DNA from: a virus
Direction: 5' to 3' (one strand)
Length of the DNA stretch: 27,153 nucleotides
Virus record (IMG/VR): IMGVR_UViG_3300019776_000231
Coordinates: 1 to 27,153 of that record
Numbering within the stretch: the first letter of the stretch is position 1; each line of letters starts with the position of its first letter. This document shows, one piece after another, positions 8,421-15,045 of this stretch. The translations under genes were made by a program, and so were the position numbers. The notes beneath the pieces are model-generated. The model was not told the origin of the DNA. It saw only the letters and a program-made list of their open reading frames with translations, and made no database searches.

Positions 8421-8509
8421 AGCAAAAGCAATTTTACAATTACAATAATAAAACACGCAACAATAACACCTATGCAGAACATTTTTATATCTTCTATTTC
8501 ATCGTTCAT
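8417..8509 (-). CDS. Very small single-span membrane protein (30 aa)
   Basis: An ATG at 8509 overlaps the stop of the upstream glycosyltransferase-like gene as ATGA. The frame ends with a TGA that overlaps the next gene's ATG, again as ATGA. The 30-residue product has a charged N-terminus (MNDEIEDIK) followed by about 20 hydrophobic residues including GVIVACFIIVIV, a Lys and a short Leu run. That predicts one membrane span. Matching 4-base overlaps at both ends argue for real translation. The function is unknown; anchoring or recruiting glycosyltransferases at the inner membrane is a guess from context. Confidence 0.6.
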   Translation of the reverse strand: MNDEIEDIKMFCIGVIVACFIIVIVKLLLL

Positions 8510-9108
8510 ATCAATTCTATAAATAAGTAAGGTTTACTAATTCTAATCTTATCGGTGTAGTTATGTAGATTACTTGCATGGTAATGATACGTTTTAATCG
8601 TATGAGCTGGATTTGTTATTTTATATCCAGCACGTTCTAGCTCCCATGCTATTCGGTTATCGCATCCAGGTATTCCTAAATGAAACTCTGCATATTTTAC
8701 ATTTCTCATTTTACCCGTAAATATCCAAACATCCTGACTAAACCGCTCATTGTGTAATTTAGGAGCTTGACCGGGTTTAATATCCCATCTACTCAAAGCA
8801 TAACATTCTTTATTTGGGTATAGCTTAATTAGGCTTAATGAAGCATCAAAGTAAATATCAGTATTGGCGATTATAGATATTTCATTCTCATTTTGGCTAT
8901 GCTGATTTATAGCATTAAAAAAATCTCTATATGTCGGTCTGTGAGTTCCCAAAATGCAAACTTTTGGATGACTAATCTCTATGCCATCACAGAACAACAT
9001 AATTCGATCAATTAACGGATTTGCAATATTTTGCTTAAGACAGTAATCTAACTCCTTTTGCCTGATCTCAGATTTATCCTTATAATAGGATGTGTATAGT
9101 GTAATCAT
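8506..9108 (-). CDS. Glycosyltransferase-like protein, GT-A type
   Basis: This 200-residue protein starts as MITLYTSYYKDKSEIRQKEL and resembles small GT-A-type or GT2-like proteins. It has a DIYFD segment (D84-D88, preceded by SIIANT) in the place of the metal- and nucleotide-sugar-binding DxD motif. A second block, HLGIPGCDNRIAWELERAGY, carries an acidic/basic pair followed by a His-rich TYHYHASN region. It has no membrane segment. The start forms an ATGA overlap with the acetyltransferase stop. I am fairly sure it belongs to the glycan cassette but not of the exact family, donor or linkage. Confidence 0.6.
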   Translation of the reverse strand: MITLYTSYYKDKSEIRQKELDYCLKQNIANPLIDRIMLFCDGIEISHPKVCILGTHRPTYRDFFNAINQHSQNENEISIIANTDIYFDASLSLIKLYPNKECYALSRWDIKPGQAPKLHNERFSQDVWIFTGKMRNVKYAEFHLGIPGCDNRIAWELERAGYKITNPAHTIKTYHYHASNLHNYTDKIRISKPYLFIELI

Positions 9109-9584
9109 AAATTAAATAATTTGTCAAAATCTCTGCTATGCAAAACAGGTGCAATATCCCTGACCTTTTGATCTGGCATATCCCACCACTTTAAACATAG
9201 TAAACCCGTAATCTGTTCGTCTGTAAATCTTTTGCGAATAACTCTGCCATTACCAACAACAAGCGAATATGGCTCTATATCATGCGATATAATTGACCTT
9301 GCGCCAATAACCGCCCCATCACCGATATTTACACCTGACCTAATAATAGAATCAGCACCAATCCAAACATCATTCCCTATATTTATATCACCTGAGCAAA
9401 CATTATTGTTTTCCGTTAATCCCCAAGTATGAAATGGATAAGTACTAATTTTAGTTATGTCATGATCCCATCCACCATCAAAAATTACATTATCACCAAT
9501 AGAACAGTATTTTCCTATTCTAATAGTATTCATTTCACCCCTACGAATGACATTACCATAGGTATGATCTCCTTTAATTACCAT
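9105..9584 (-). CDS. Hexapeptide-repeat O-acetyltransferase (CatB/Vat-like)
   Basis: This 159-residue enzyme belongs to the left-handed beta-helix acyltransferases and would move acetyl from acetyl-CoA to a hydroxyl, most likely on a sugar in this context. Hexapeptide repeats are visible as IRIGKYCSIGDNVIF (from residue 21) and INIGNDVWIGADSIIRSGVNIGDGAVIGARSIIS. The loop GGWDHDITKISTYPF holds the probable catalytic His41, followed by YPF as in Vat/CatB-like proteins. A C-terminal WWDMPDQKV block is also typical of the family. Its ATG overlaps a 37-residue ORF by 11 bases. Antibiotic acetylation is the family's best-known role but is unlikely here, given four flanking glycosyltransferases. 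Confidence 0.85.
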   Translation of the reverse strand: MVIKGDHTYGNVIRRGEMNTIRIGKYCSIGDNVIFDGGWDHDITKISTYPFHTWGLTENNNVCSGDINIGNDVWIGADSIIRSGVNIGDGAVIGARSIISHDIEPYSLVVGNGRVIRKRFTDEQITGLLCLKWWDMPDQKVRDIAPVLHSRDFDKLFNL

Positions 9585-9687
9585 AGATATATTTTATTAA
9601 TCCAATGACCGCCAATAAAATAAAACTAAATCCTAACAAACAGAATCCTCCGCAAGTCATGTGAAATAAAAACTTAACGATTTTCAT
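9574..9687 (-). CDS. Very small single-span membrane protein (37 aa)
   Basis: An ATG at 9687 lies within the last codons of the DUF5672 gene (14-base overlap), and the frame ends with TAA inside the acetyltransferase gene (11-base overlap). The product starts MKIVKFLFHMTCGG, continues as a hydrophobic stretch of about 20 residues (FCLLGFSFILLAVIGLI) and ends KYIYGN. A basic N-terminus followed by one span is predicted, so Lys residues probably stay cytosolic. It fills exactly the only gap between these two genes. It shares the one-span plan but no obvious sequence with the 30-residue protein at 8417..8509. Function is unknown. Confidence 0.55.
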   Translation of the reverse strand: MKIVKFLFHMTCGGFCLLGFSFILLAVIGLIKYIYGN

Positions 9688-10237
9688 ATTGATTTAAGAT
9701 TAATTTATAATTTTTGAGATACTTATCAATGGCATGATACCCTAATGAACCCAAAGCAAATTCCGTTTCCACGCTGAAAGACTGAGCTATTTCTTTGCTC
9801 GGTTTATTGTCAATGTGCTTGCAAAAATAAATGTCCTCATTCCCATCTATGGCCATACCCTGATATGGATGGTTTACGCAAATATCATACATTACTTTTG
9901 GATTACGCAAAGATAAACCCCCGTTCATGCAGTCGGGTATATTCTTAATCGGTGCGCCAATAAAATCCCATCGTAAAAAGCCCTCAATGCCCTCACGTAA
10001 TAATCCTGAATCATGCTGGAATATTAGCACCCGATCATAGTTACATCCACGCCAAAATGAGGGATTTGTCAGGACTGCATTATAATCTCTGGCAGACTTT
10101 AAACTATAAATACCGCCCTCATAAGGCGGCATAATATGGAATATCTCCCACGACTTAGGAATGAATTTACGGTGTCGCTTAATCGCATTATTTGCGACAT
10201 TAACCCGATCATCAACTATGATTGCACAATATTTCAT
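9674..10237 (-). CDS. DUF5672 family, glycosyltransferase-like protein
   Basis: This 187-residue protein carries what I recognise as the DUF5672 pattern. It reads VLIFQHDSGLLREGIEGFL, then WDFIGAPI, NGGLSLRNPKVM, a GNEDIYFC acidic block, FSVETEFA and LGYHAI near the C-terminus. DUF5672 proteins occur in glycan loci and are thought to be GT-A-type glycosyltransferases; QHDSG is the candidate donor/metal site. The N-terminus (YCAIIVDDRVN) resembles the first strand of a Rossmann-like domain. No membrane span is present. It overlaps the upstream glycosyltransferase by ATGA and the small membrane ORF by 14 bases. Confidence 0.75.
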   Translation of the reverse strand: MKYCAIIVDDRVNVANNAIKRHRKFIPKSWEIFHIMPPYEGGIYSLKSARDYNAVLTNPSFWRGCNYDRVLIFQHDSGLLREGIEGFLRWDFIGAPIKNIPDCMNGGLSLRNPKVMYDICVNHPYQGMAIDGNEDIYFCKHIDNKPSKEIAQSFSVETEFALGSLGYHAIDKYLKNYKLILNQYENR

Positions 10238-10983
10238 ACCAACCGTTTAGAATAGTTATGATGTGTTTTCATATATTCAGGAAGTACCGTTTTATCAAAT
10301 GAAATAGGATTCCATATCCCGAATGCAACACAATGAACATCATCAAAAGCATTTTCAGGATTCCATTTGTAATAAACATCGTTTAACCAATCCTTACGCA
10401 CTTCATGGGCATGACCAAACACATTGTATTTATATCGCATGATATATTCAGGCTGGCAGGTGCTGAAGTGATAAATAGTCTGCTTTAAATTTAGATTTTG
10501 CGTAAAGTTTTTACGGTGCAAGTTCTCTATTCTAATCGGTCTGAATCCATCCGTACACACATAATCAAATGAACGCCAAAAGTTTAAATACCCATCAATC
10601 CCGTAGAACCGTTCAACTCCCCAATAGGCATATTCAAAGGATGCCGGTAATTCATCTGATTTGTAAACCTCGTCTGAATCAACAGTTAATACCAAGTCAA
10701 AGTCATCCGTATATTTATACTTAACGTTACGATGTTCGTTTTCAGCTCCGTATCGCTCGGCTCTATCCCAAATCAGCTTATCACCTAAAACATCCTGACA
10801 TATATCAAAAATGTACCCCTCTGAATCAGGACATTCCATCCAAGTTCCATGACCTTGAGACGGTTGCTTTGAATAAGCAATAACCATTTTATCTACATGG
10901 TCTACAACTGACATCAAGGATTCACGTAGATATGCACCCCCGTAATGGATGGTCATAAAACCTAATACTTTAATTTTGCTCAT
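10234..10983 (-). CDS. GT-A glycosyltransferase (GT2-like)
   Basis: This 249-residue protein opens with KVLGFMTIHYGGAYLRESLMSVVDHVDKMVIAYS, the pattern of a GT2-type nucleotide-binding N-terminus. A clear DxD motif lies in LVLTVDSDEVY (D102-S-D104). The C-terminal half is aromatic- and His-rich (YHFSTCQPEY, VFGHAHEVRKDW, THHNYSKRLV), as in some lipopolysaccharide glycosyltransferases. No membrane span is seen, which argues against a GtrB-type bactoprenol transferase. It overlaps its upstream neighbour by 14 bases and its downstream neighbour by 4. Donor and acceptor are unknown. Confidence 0.75.
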   Translation of the reverse strand: MSKIKVLGFMTIHYGGAYLRESLMSVVDHVDKMVIAYSKQPSQGHGTWMECPDSEGYIFDICQDVLGDKLIWDRAERYGAENEHRNVKYKYTDDFDLVLTVDSDEVYKSDELPASFEYAYWGVERFYGIDGYLNFWRSFDYVCTDGFRPIRIENLHRKNFTQNLNLKQTIYHFSTCQPEYIMRYKYNVFGHAHEVRKDWLNDVYYKWNPENAFDDVHCVAFGIWNPISFDKTVLPEYMKTHHNYSKRLV

Positions 10984-11887
10984 ATATTCTAATTAAGTTT
11001 TTCACCATGTTATCAAATGTATAATTATTTCTCACAAACTCATTGCCTTGCCTAGAAATTTGATCACGTTCTTCCTTATTAGCATCATTCATGTAATGCC
11101 TGATTAAACTTAATAACTGTGGAAGTGTAGACCATGTTCTAACATGAACACCATCTATAAATGGCATATTCGGGTAATATCTACATAAACAGAAAGCACC
11201 TGTTCCCAATATTCTATATATCCGGTCAGAACTGTAACAGTCCTCATCAAAATGGCTTAGATTGATAGCTATTTTAGTAGCTCTGTACGCCTTAGCTTCC
11301 TCTGCCTGCGAATGATTATAGTTACCTGCAACATTATGCCAGTTGTTACCGTAAACCCCGTAGCGGTTGCCAAATTGCCTATGCAGCAGATTATTCATCT
11401 CAATCCTAAAATGGCTTAACGGGAATTTATTAGCTCCATAGTTATTCCCAAAAAAAGATATTTCTCTGCACTTGCCTATTTCAGCATCAGGTGTATAAAT
11501 TTCAGGATCGTAACCAATTTCAAGATAGCCACCGTTCACCACGTTTCGGGCATCTCTATTATTGCTGAATAAAGTACGATCTACATATGGAGCCATATCA
11601 ATCATCCATTGAGGAGTTGAATGTCGTATATCACCATTCCAATTAACAATGAAAGCTCCCGTTTCTCGCATAGCCTTTACAGTTTCAATATGGATTATAT
11701 CAGGACTTTGAATCTGCATAAATATCAAATCAGGTTTAAATTCCCTGGCAATCCTTACAGCTTCCTGATTAACGTCAATAGCTCCCGTAGATAACTCGAT
11801 ATAATCAGTTGAATTAGCTATAAATGCCTTACGTGCCGAATCATTCGGAGGAGGTGCAACCATTAGACCTAAATGGAAAATTCTCAT
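10970..11887 (-). CDS. GT-B glycosyltransferase (CgeB/Glyco_trans_1_2-like)
   Basis: This 305-residue protein starts MRIFHLGLMVAPPPND, followed by a Rossmann-like N-terminal half with FKPDLIFMQIQSPD and INWNGDIRHSTPQW-type blocks (seen as IVNWNGDIR). The C-terminal half contains ISFFGNNYG, KIAINLSHFDED, then SSDRIYRILGTGAFCLCRYYP. That matches the S.R.YE.LG.GA.LL pattern of CgeB-like glycosyltransferases. A helical C-terminus (NYTFDNMVKNLIRIYEQN) closes the domain as usual. It is the first enzyme of the glycan cassette and overlaps the 58-residue ORF upstream as ATGA. Confidence 0.75.
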   Translation of the reverse strand: MRIFHLGLMVAPPPNDSARKAFIANSTDYIELSTGAIDVNQEAVRIAREFKPDLIFMQIQSPDIIHIETVKAMRETGAFIVNWNGDIRHSTPQWMIDMAPYVDRTLFSNNRDARNVVNGGYLEIGYDPEIYTPDAEIGKCREISFFGNNYGANKFPLSHFRIEMNNLLHRQFGNRYGVYGNNWHNVAGNYNHSQAEEAKAYRATKIAINLSHFDEDCYSSDRIYRILGTGAFCLCRYYPNMPFIDGVHVRTWSTLPQLLSLIRHYMNDANKEERDQISRQGNEFVRNNYTFDNMVKNLIRIYEQN

Positions 11888-12060
11888 ACCTTACTTATTT
11901 TATCCCAATCCTTTAAAAACTCAATTATAGATCCGTAATACTTCCGACCTGCGCCACATTTGCGATTGACAACTATATGACCGTTAATCATTCCTATTCT
12001 TATAATGTAGTCCTGATTTTTGTATAGGCCAACTTCGCCAATGTAATGAGCTGAAAACAT
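11884..12060 (-). CDS. Small unknown protein (58 aa)
   Basis: This frame starts with an ATG sharing one base with the RHH gene's stop (TAATG) and ends with a TGA overlapping the next ATG as ATGA, so the context strongly supports it. The product starts MFSAHYIGEVGLYKNQDYII and ends IIEFLKDWDKISKV. It looks like a short beta-rich domain (YIIRIGMINGHIVVN) followed by a Lys/Tyr-rich turn and one C-terminal helix. I do not recognise the family. It sits between the putative regulator and the first glycosyltransferase, so it could help regulate the cassette or be unrelated to glycan synthesis. Confidence 0.6.
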   Translation of the reverse strand: MFSAHYIGEVGLYKNQDYIIRIGMINGHIVVNRKCGAGRKYYGSIIEFLKDWDKISKV

Positions 12061-12197
12061 TATTTTAATAATTTTAATCCATCCTGAAAAACCATAGTAG
12101 CTATGTAAGCCTGACTACGTTTCTCTTGTTTCATTAACTGTTTAATGATTTTCAAGTCAGAATCATCAACAGTTACAAATATTCTTTTCTTTGCCAT
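12060..12197 (-). CDS. Ribbon-helix-helix-like DNA-binding protein (45 aa)
   Basis: The product starts MAKKRIFVTVDDSDLKIIKQ and continues into a second helix, RSQAYIATMVFQDGLKLL. A basic N-terminal strand (KRIFVTV) followed by two helices is the fold plan of Arc/MetJ ribbon-helix-helix repressors. I chose the ATG at 12197 because it lies just after a strong promoter-like box. The frame extends to 12272, but those 25 extra codons run back through the terminator hairpin and give an implausible Trp/Cys/Phe-rich start. It is the first gene after the capsid terminator, so it may regulate the glycan cassette or itself. Targets cannot be inferred. Confidence 0.65.
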   Translation of the reverse strand: MAKKRIFVTVDDSDLKIIKQLMKQEKRSQAYIATMVFQDGLKLLK

Positions 12198-12200
12198 AAT

Positions 12201-12232
12201 CAAATGTAACAAATTGATACAATAAAAACAAA
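12201..12232 (-). promoter_or_regulatory. Bacteroidota-type promoter for the glycan cassette
   Basis: On the minus strand a TTTG (12232..12229) is followed by exactly 20 bases and TACATTTG (12208..12201). This agrees fully with the Bacteroides consensus TTTG-N19-21-TAnnTTTG. Only three bases (ATT) separate the -7 box from the ATG at 12197, so transcription could begin at or next to the start codon, giving a leaderless or nearly leaderless mRNA. It lies directly downstream of the capsid-gene terminator. Confidence 0.6.
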
Positions 12233-12236
12233 TAAT

Positions 12237-12268
12237 AAAAAAGCCCTGCCAAATTAATGACAGGGCTT
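12237..12268 (-). terminator. Intrinsic terminator after the capsid gene
   Basis: On the minus strand AAGCCCTGTC (12268..12259) pairs with GGCAGGGCTT (12250..12241). This is a 10-bp stem with one G-U pair and an 8-base loop, followed by a run of Ts. It begins 23 bases after the capsid stop codon. It should end or weaken head-operon transcription before the glycan cassette. Confidence 0.88.
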
Positions 12269-12290
12269 CCATTTTTATAACTAAACTACC

Positions 12291-13502
12291 TTACGATGGG
12301 TTGCTGTTTAATGATCCAGTTACGAATGCATTAGTATAATAGATAGGCAATGCAACACGTCCCTCGATACGTACAGTTATTTTGTTTTCGCGAACGTTAG
12401 TACCATCCTCTTCAAAGAATCTTACTACCGGATTTTCACGTACAAACAACTGCGCACCTTTTGCCCAATCTCCAACAAGGAAAGAATCCTGAGCTGGATT
12501 AACAGTATTCATTGCAGTAGACTTGTAAACAGGAACTCCTGCAATGTAAATCTGACCATTAACTACGTTTACAACGTCACCTTTAGGCAAAGTGTATTCT
12601 GATGTAGTTGATTTGGTCATTAACAAAGCATAATACTGCTTAGGTGATAACAAGATACCATTTGCAGAGTGATCATTACCCTCGATTTGCGCACAAGCAT
12701 CAATAATCTTCTCTACCTGGATAGTACGGAATCCGGCATATGCTTCTGCATTGGTAATCAGACCGTCAAGCTCTGGAGATGTACCGTTACCGTTAAGTAA
12801 CTGATCATCTTCAGCACAAAGATATTTTTCAAGTAAACGAGCTTGCAAGAATGATCTCATTGCAGGAATATCATCTAATGTTTTACGAGTGATACGTAGG
12901 TAACCTGCGATGAACTCAGACTTTGCGATTTGCTCCTTTAAGGTTAAATCAATTTGAGGCTTAGTACCTGAATTGTCTAACCACGGTGCAATATCAACTG
13001 AGTAACCAGTTTCCTGAAGATAGTGAAGATCTGAAGTAGACATAGTACCGGATGGCAATAATTGGCGGATATGCAGTTTTCTGTTAGGCTCTGCATAGAT
13101 TCCTGCAAGCATTTGAACATTTGCACTTGACAAATCAGTGATGTTACTCAATGACATATCAGCGGCTTTCAGTTCCATTCTGAACTCCTTTATATCCTTA
13201 CGGATAAACTTTTGCAGGTTGTCCTGATTTTCCTCGAATGCATTTGCTAAAGCATCGCCGAAAGATACTTTTTTGGTTTCGTCTTTAAGTTTAAGCAATT
13301 CTGCCTGCGATTTGTATTCGCTGATCTGCTTATCCATTTCATCAAACTTTACGTTCCATGATTTTTTTTCAGCTTCTAAGTTGTCAGTTACTTCTTTAGT
13401 AGCTGAATCAACTGCTGACTTAATAAGGCTCTTTGCCTCATCTAATGTTTGTGCTGCATTTGCCTTTAGCAAATCCTTAGCTTTTTGTTCTAAATCTTCC
13501 AT
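12291..13502 (-). CDS. Major capsid protein, HK97 fold
   Basis: This 403-residue protein follows the prohead protease gene by one base. Roughly the first 100 residues are charged and helical (AKDLLKANAAQTLDEAKSLI, then KKSWNVKFDEMDKQISEY), as expected for a delta/scaffold domain removed by the protease. The rest has HK97-capsid blocks: IAPWLDNSGTKPQIDLTLKE, YLRITRKTLDDIPAMRSFL, DDQLLNGNGTSPELDGL, a GILLSPKQYYALL segment, IAGVPVYKSTAM, and the C-terminal VRIEGRVALPIYYTNAFV. The cleavage site is not certain but should lie near residues 95-115. The gene ends just before a terminator, followed by the glycan cassette and not by the connector gene. Confidence 0.93.
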   Translation of the reverse strand: MEDLEQKAKDLLKANAAQTLDEAKSLIKSAVDSATKEVTDNLEAEKKSWNVKFDEMDKQISEYKSQAELLKLKDETKKVSFGDALANAFEENQDNLQKFIRKDIKEFRMELKAADMSLSNITDLSSANVQMLAGIYAEPNRKLHIRQLLPSGTMSTSDLHYLQETGYSVDIAPWLDNSGTKPQIDLTLKEQIAKSEFIAGYLRITRKTLDDIPAMRSFLQARLLEKYLCAEDDQLLNGNGTSPELDGLITNAEAYAGFRTIQVEKIIDACAQIEGNDHSANGILLSPKQYYALLMTKSTTSEYTLPKGDVVNVVNGQIYIAGVPVYKSTAMNTVNPAQDSFLVGDWAKGAQLFVRENPVVRFFEEDGTNVRENKITVRIEGRVALPIYYTNAFVTGSLNSNPS

Positions 13503-13503
13503 T

Positions 13504-14178
13504 TTAATTGGCTGATAATACGTTAATTAATCCTGTTAATATGTTCGGCTTATCTTCAATCAAAGTGCTATCGGCGGCTTTCATTAAATTAAGTGATTTG
13601 ATTGTTTCATTGACTATTCCTATTTCTGTTTCAATGGCCAAAAATCCAGCATCTGAATATTGACCGCTTTTAAGTCCTTTGTTTAATATTTGAAGATGCT
13701 CGACCAGGTCAAACATATCCTTTACCCCTAATATCGGAGTGTTGCCATTGGATGCCCAAAACTGCAAACCCGAACCCTCGTATAATTTAATTTCCTTAAT
13801 GTATTTAGCATCGGATTTTATATCCTGCTGAATACGTTTAAATCCTATGGAGTGCTGATTGATAATACCATCTTCGACCATTAAAAGGTAGTCTTTACCA
13901 GCTGCGTGTCTGCCTATTTTGGCTTCATAGTATAAACCTGTATTGTCCTCTTTTAATTCACTGAAAACTCCGACTGCTTTATTCTTGTCATGATCTTGCA
14001 GGTACTTAATAAACTTAGTACCATTTGGACCATTCTCATTGATTGATTTTGTAAAGGCTCCCTGCATGATAACATCTCCATCGTTATCGACTGAACCGAA
14101 ATGAGATAAATAGCCGGTTACTATGCCCTGCTTAATATCTACATCTTTGAAGTTTTGTGTTATTGCTTTGAAATCCAT
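13504..14178 (-). CDS. Prohead (capsid maturation) protease, HK97/S78-like
   Basis: This 224-residue serine protease would remove the capsid delta domain during head maturation. Family blocks are GIVTGYLSHFGSVDNDGDVIMQGAF near the start, KYLQDHDKNKAVG with catalytic His63, HSIGF with nucleophile Ser110, and KLYEGSGLQFWASN with Glu134, the usual third active-site position. The C-terminal 75 residues are helical and less conserved; they may be an assembly or self-cleaved tail. It lies between the MuF-like gene and the capsid gene, the common order. A promoter-like box sits only four bases upstream of its ATG. Confidence 0.9.
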   Translation of the reverse strand: MDFKAITQNFKDVDIKQGIVTGYLSHFGSVDNDGDVIMQGAFTKSINENGPNGTKFIKYLQDHDKNKAVGVFSELKEDNTGLYYEAKIGRHAAGKDYLLMVEDGIINQHSIGFKRIQQDIKSDAKYIKEIKLYEGSGLQFWASNGNTPILGVKDMFDLVEHLQILNKGLKSGQYSDAGFLAIETEIGIVNETIKSLNLMKAADSTLIEDKPNILTGLINVLSAN

Positions 14179-14182
14179 AATA

Positions 14183-14211
14183 CAAATATATTAATATTTT
14201 TACAATACAAA
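14183..14211 (-). promoter_or_regulatory. Possible TAnnTTTG promoter before the protease gene
   Basis: On the minus strand TTTG (14211..14208) is followed by 17 bases and TATATTTG (14190..14183). The -7 box is perfect. The spacer is short for Bacteroides (19-21) but within the range reported for Flavobacterium (TTG-N17-23-TAnnTTTG). The protease ATG lies four bases beyond, again implying a very short leader. The 38-base gap is AT-rich, so chance matches are a concern. Confidence 0.35.
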
Positions 14212-14217
14212 ATAAAA

Positions 14218-15045
14218 TTAATTTTTCATCCTTTCAGCAACCGTTTTTCTCGGCTTCAATATAGGAAGTCCATCGGCATCAACTATTGCCTTTGTACCCA
14301 TAACACATCGGCAATTTACGACCTCTGAAGCTGGAGCTGATGGATCGCCAGGATAGTCCATTGTAGAATTACCGACTGAAAAACTACTTGTAAAAGCAAT
14401 CGGATCTTGCTGACCTGCTAAAATATGAGTTCTACGGGTACGCTTATCAAACGTGCTTATCCAAAATTTCTCCACGTAATAATCAGAACTTTCAGCACCG
14501 ACAGATATACCTTTATTGGCAGCTGTTGTGCTTTCAGTACGTGCAATGACTAAAGCTCTATTTCGGTTAAACTTTGGATCTGATAATGTTTCCTCTATGT
14601 ATTTGGCTTGTTCTCTACGACTTAAATTTAATTCCTGTGAATCGGCAAGCACCTGTCTGATACGTTCAATGGTAGTATCTGTTATTCCCTGAATTTTATT
14701 ACCTGAATTTAACAGAAAATAGTCAATCATTTCCTTAATCCATTCCTCACTAAAGAATCCCACATCTTTAGTTTCCGGTACTGATTTCCGAATCCATTCG
14801 TATGAGAACCTTGCAGCACTTGCACCAATTTTAGGGTAAATTTCCTTTAAGGCATCAAATATCGGATCTGTTACCAAAAGATACTCAAAGTAGGTAGGCA
14901 ATGAATCAAAGTTATCCTCTGAAAGCCAATCATTAATGACAGCTATCTGCTTATCTAATGCTTTTTTAATGATGGGATAAGCATAACGCTCATACTCACC
15001 GTGAAGCTTTAAATAGGCCTTATGATATTTTATCTCGCTGGCCAT
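14218..15045 (-). CDS. Head morphogenesis protein (MuF / SPP1 gp7-like)
   Basis: This 275-residue protein has an N-terminal helical part and a C-terminal Mu gpF-type domain. The diagnostic series is RALVIARTESTTAANKG, then W.STFDKRTRRTHILAGQ, DYPGDPSAPASEVVNCRC and MGTKAIV. MuF-like proteins are minor head components made next to the portal and may be injected with the DNA. The start overlaps the portal gene's end by 26 bases, the usual tight portal-MuF coupling. I see no added toxin or ADP-ribosyltransferase domain at the C-terminus, which ends about 20 residues after NCRC. Confidence 0.88.
   Translation of the reverse strand: MASEIKYHKAYLKLHGEYERYAYPIIKKALDKQIAVINDWLSEDNFDSLPTYFEYLLVTDPIFDALKEIYPKIGASAARFSYEWIRKSVPETKDVGFFSEEWIKEMIDYFLLNSGNKIQGITDTTIERIRQVLADSQELNLSRREQAKYIEETLSDPKFNRNRALVIARTESTTAANKGISVGAESSDYYVEKFWISTFDKRTRRTHILAGQQDPIAFTSSFSVGNSTMDYPGDPSAPASEVVNCRCVMGTKAIVDADGLPILKPRKTVAERMKN

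Noticed and set aside
8421-8456. GTG start at 8456 for the last glycosyltransferase
   Set aside because: The extension overlaps the small membrane ORF in another frame and lies before the conserved MNILL start. ATG 8420 gives an ATGA overlap.
9105-9584. Antibiotic resistance acetyltransferase (Vat/CatB)
   Set aside because: The fold family is shared with sugar O-acetyltransferases, and the gene lies inside a glycan operon.
7467-12197. Classical gtrABC lipopolysaccharide glucosylation module
   Set aside because: There is no four-span flippase and no membrane-anchored GtrB. The two membrane proteins have only one span and 30-37 residues.
12198-12272. N-terminal extension of the RHH-like protein to 12272
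   Set aside because: It would be translated through the capsid terminator hairpin and give a Trp/Phe/Cys-rich leader unlike the family. ATG 12197 fits the fold.
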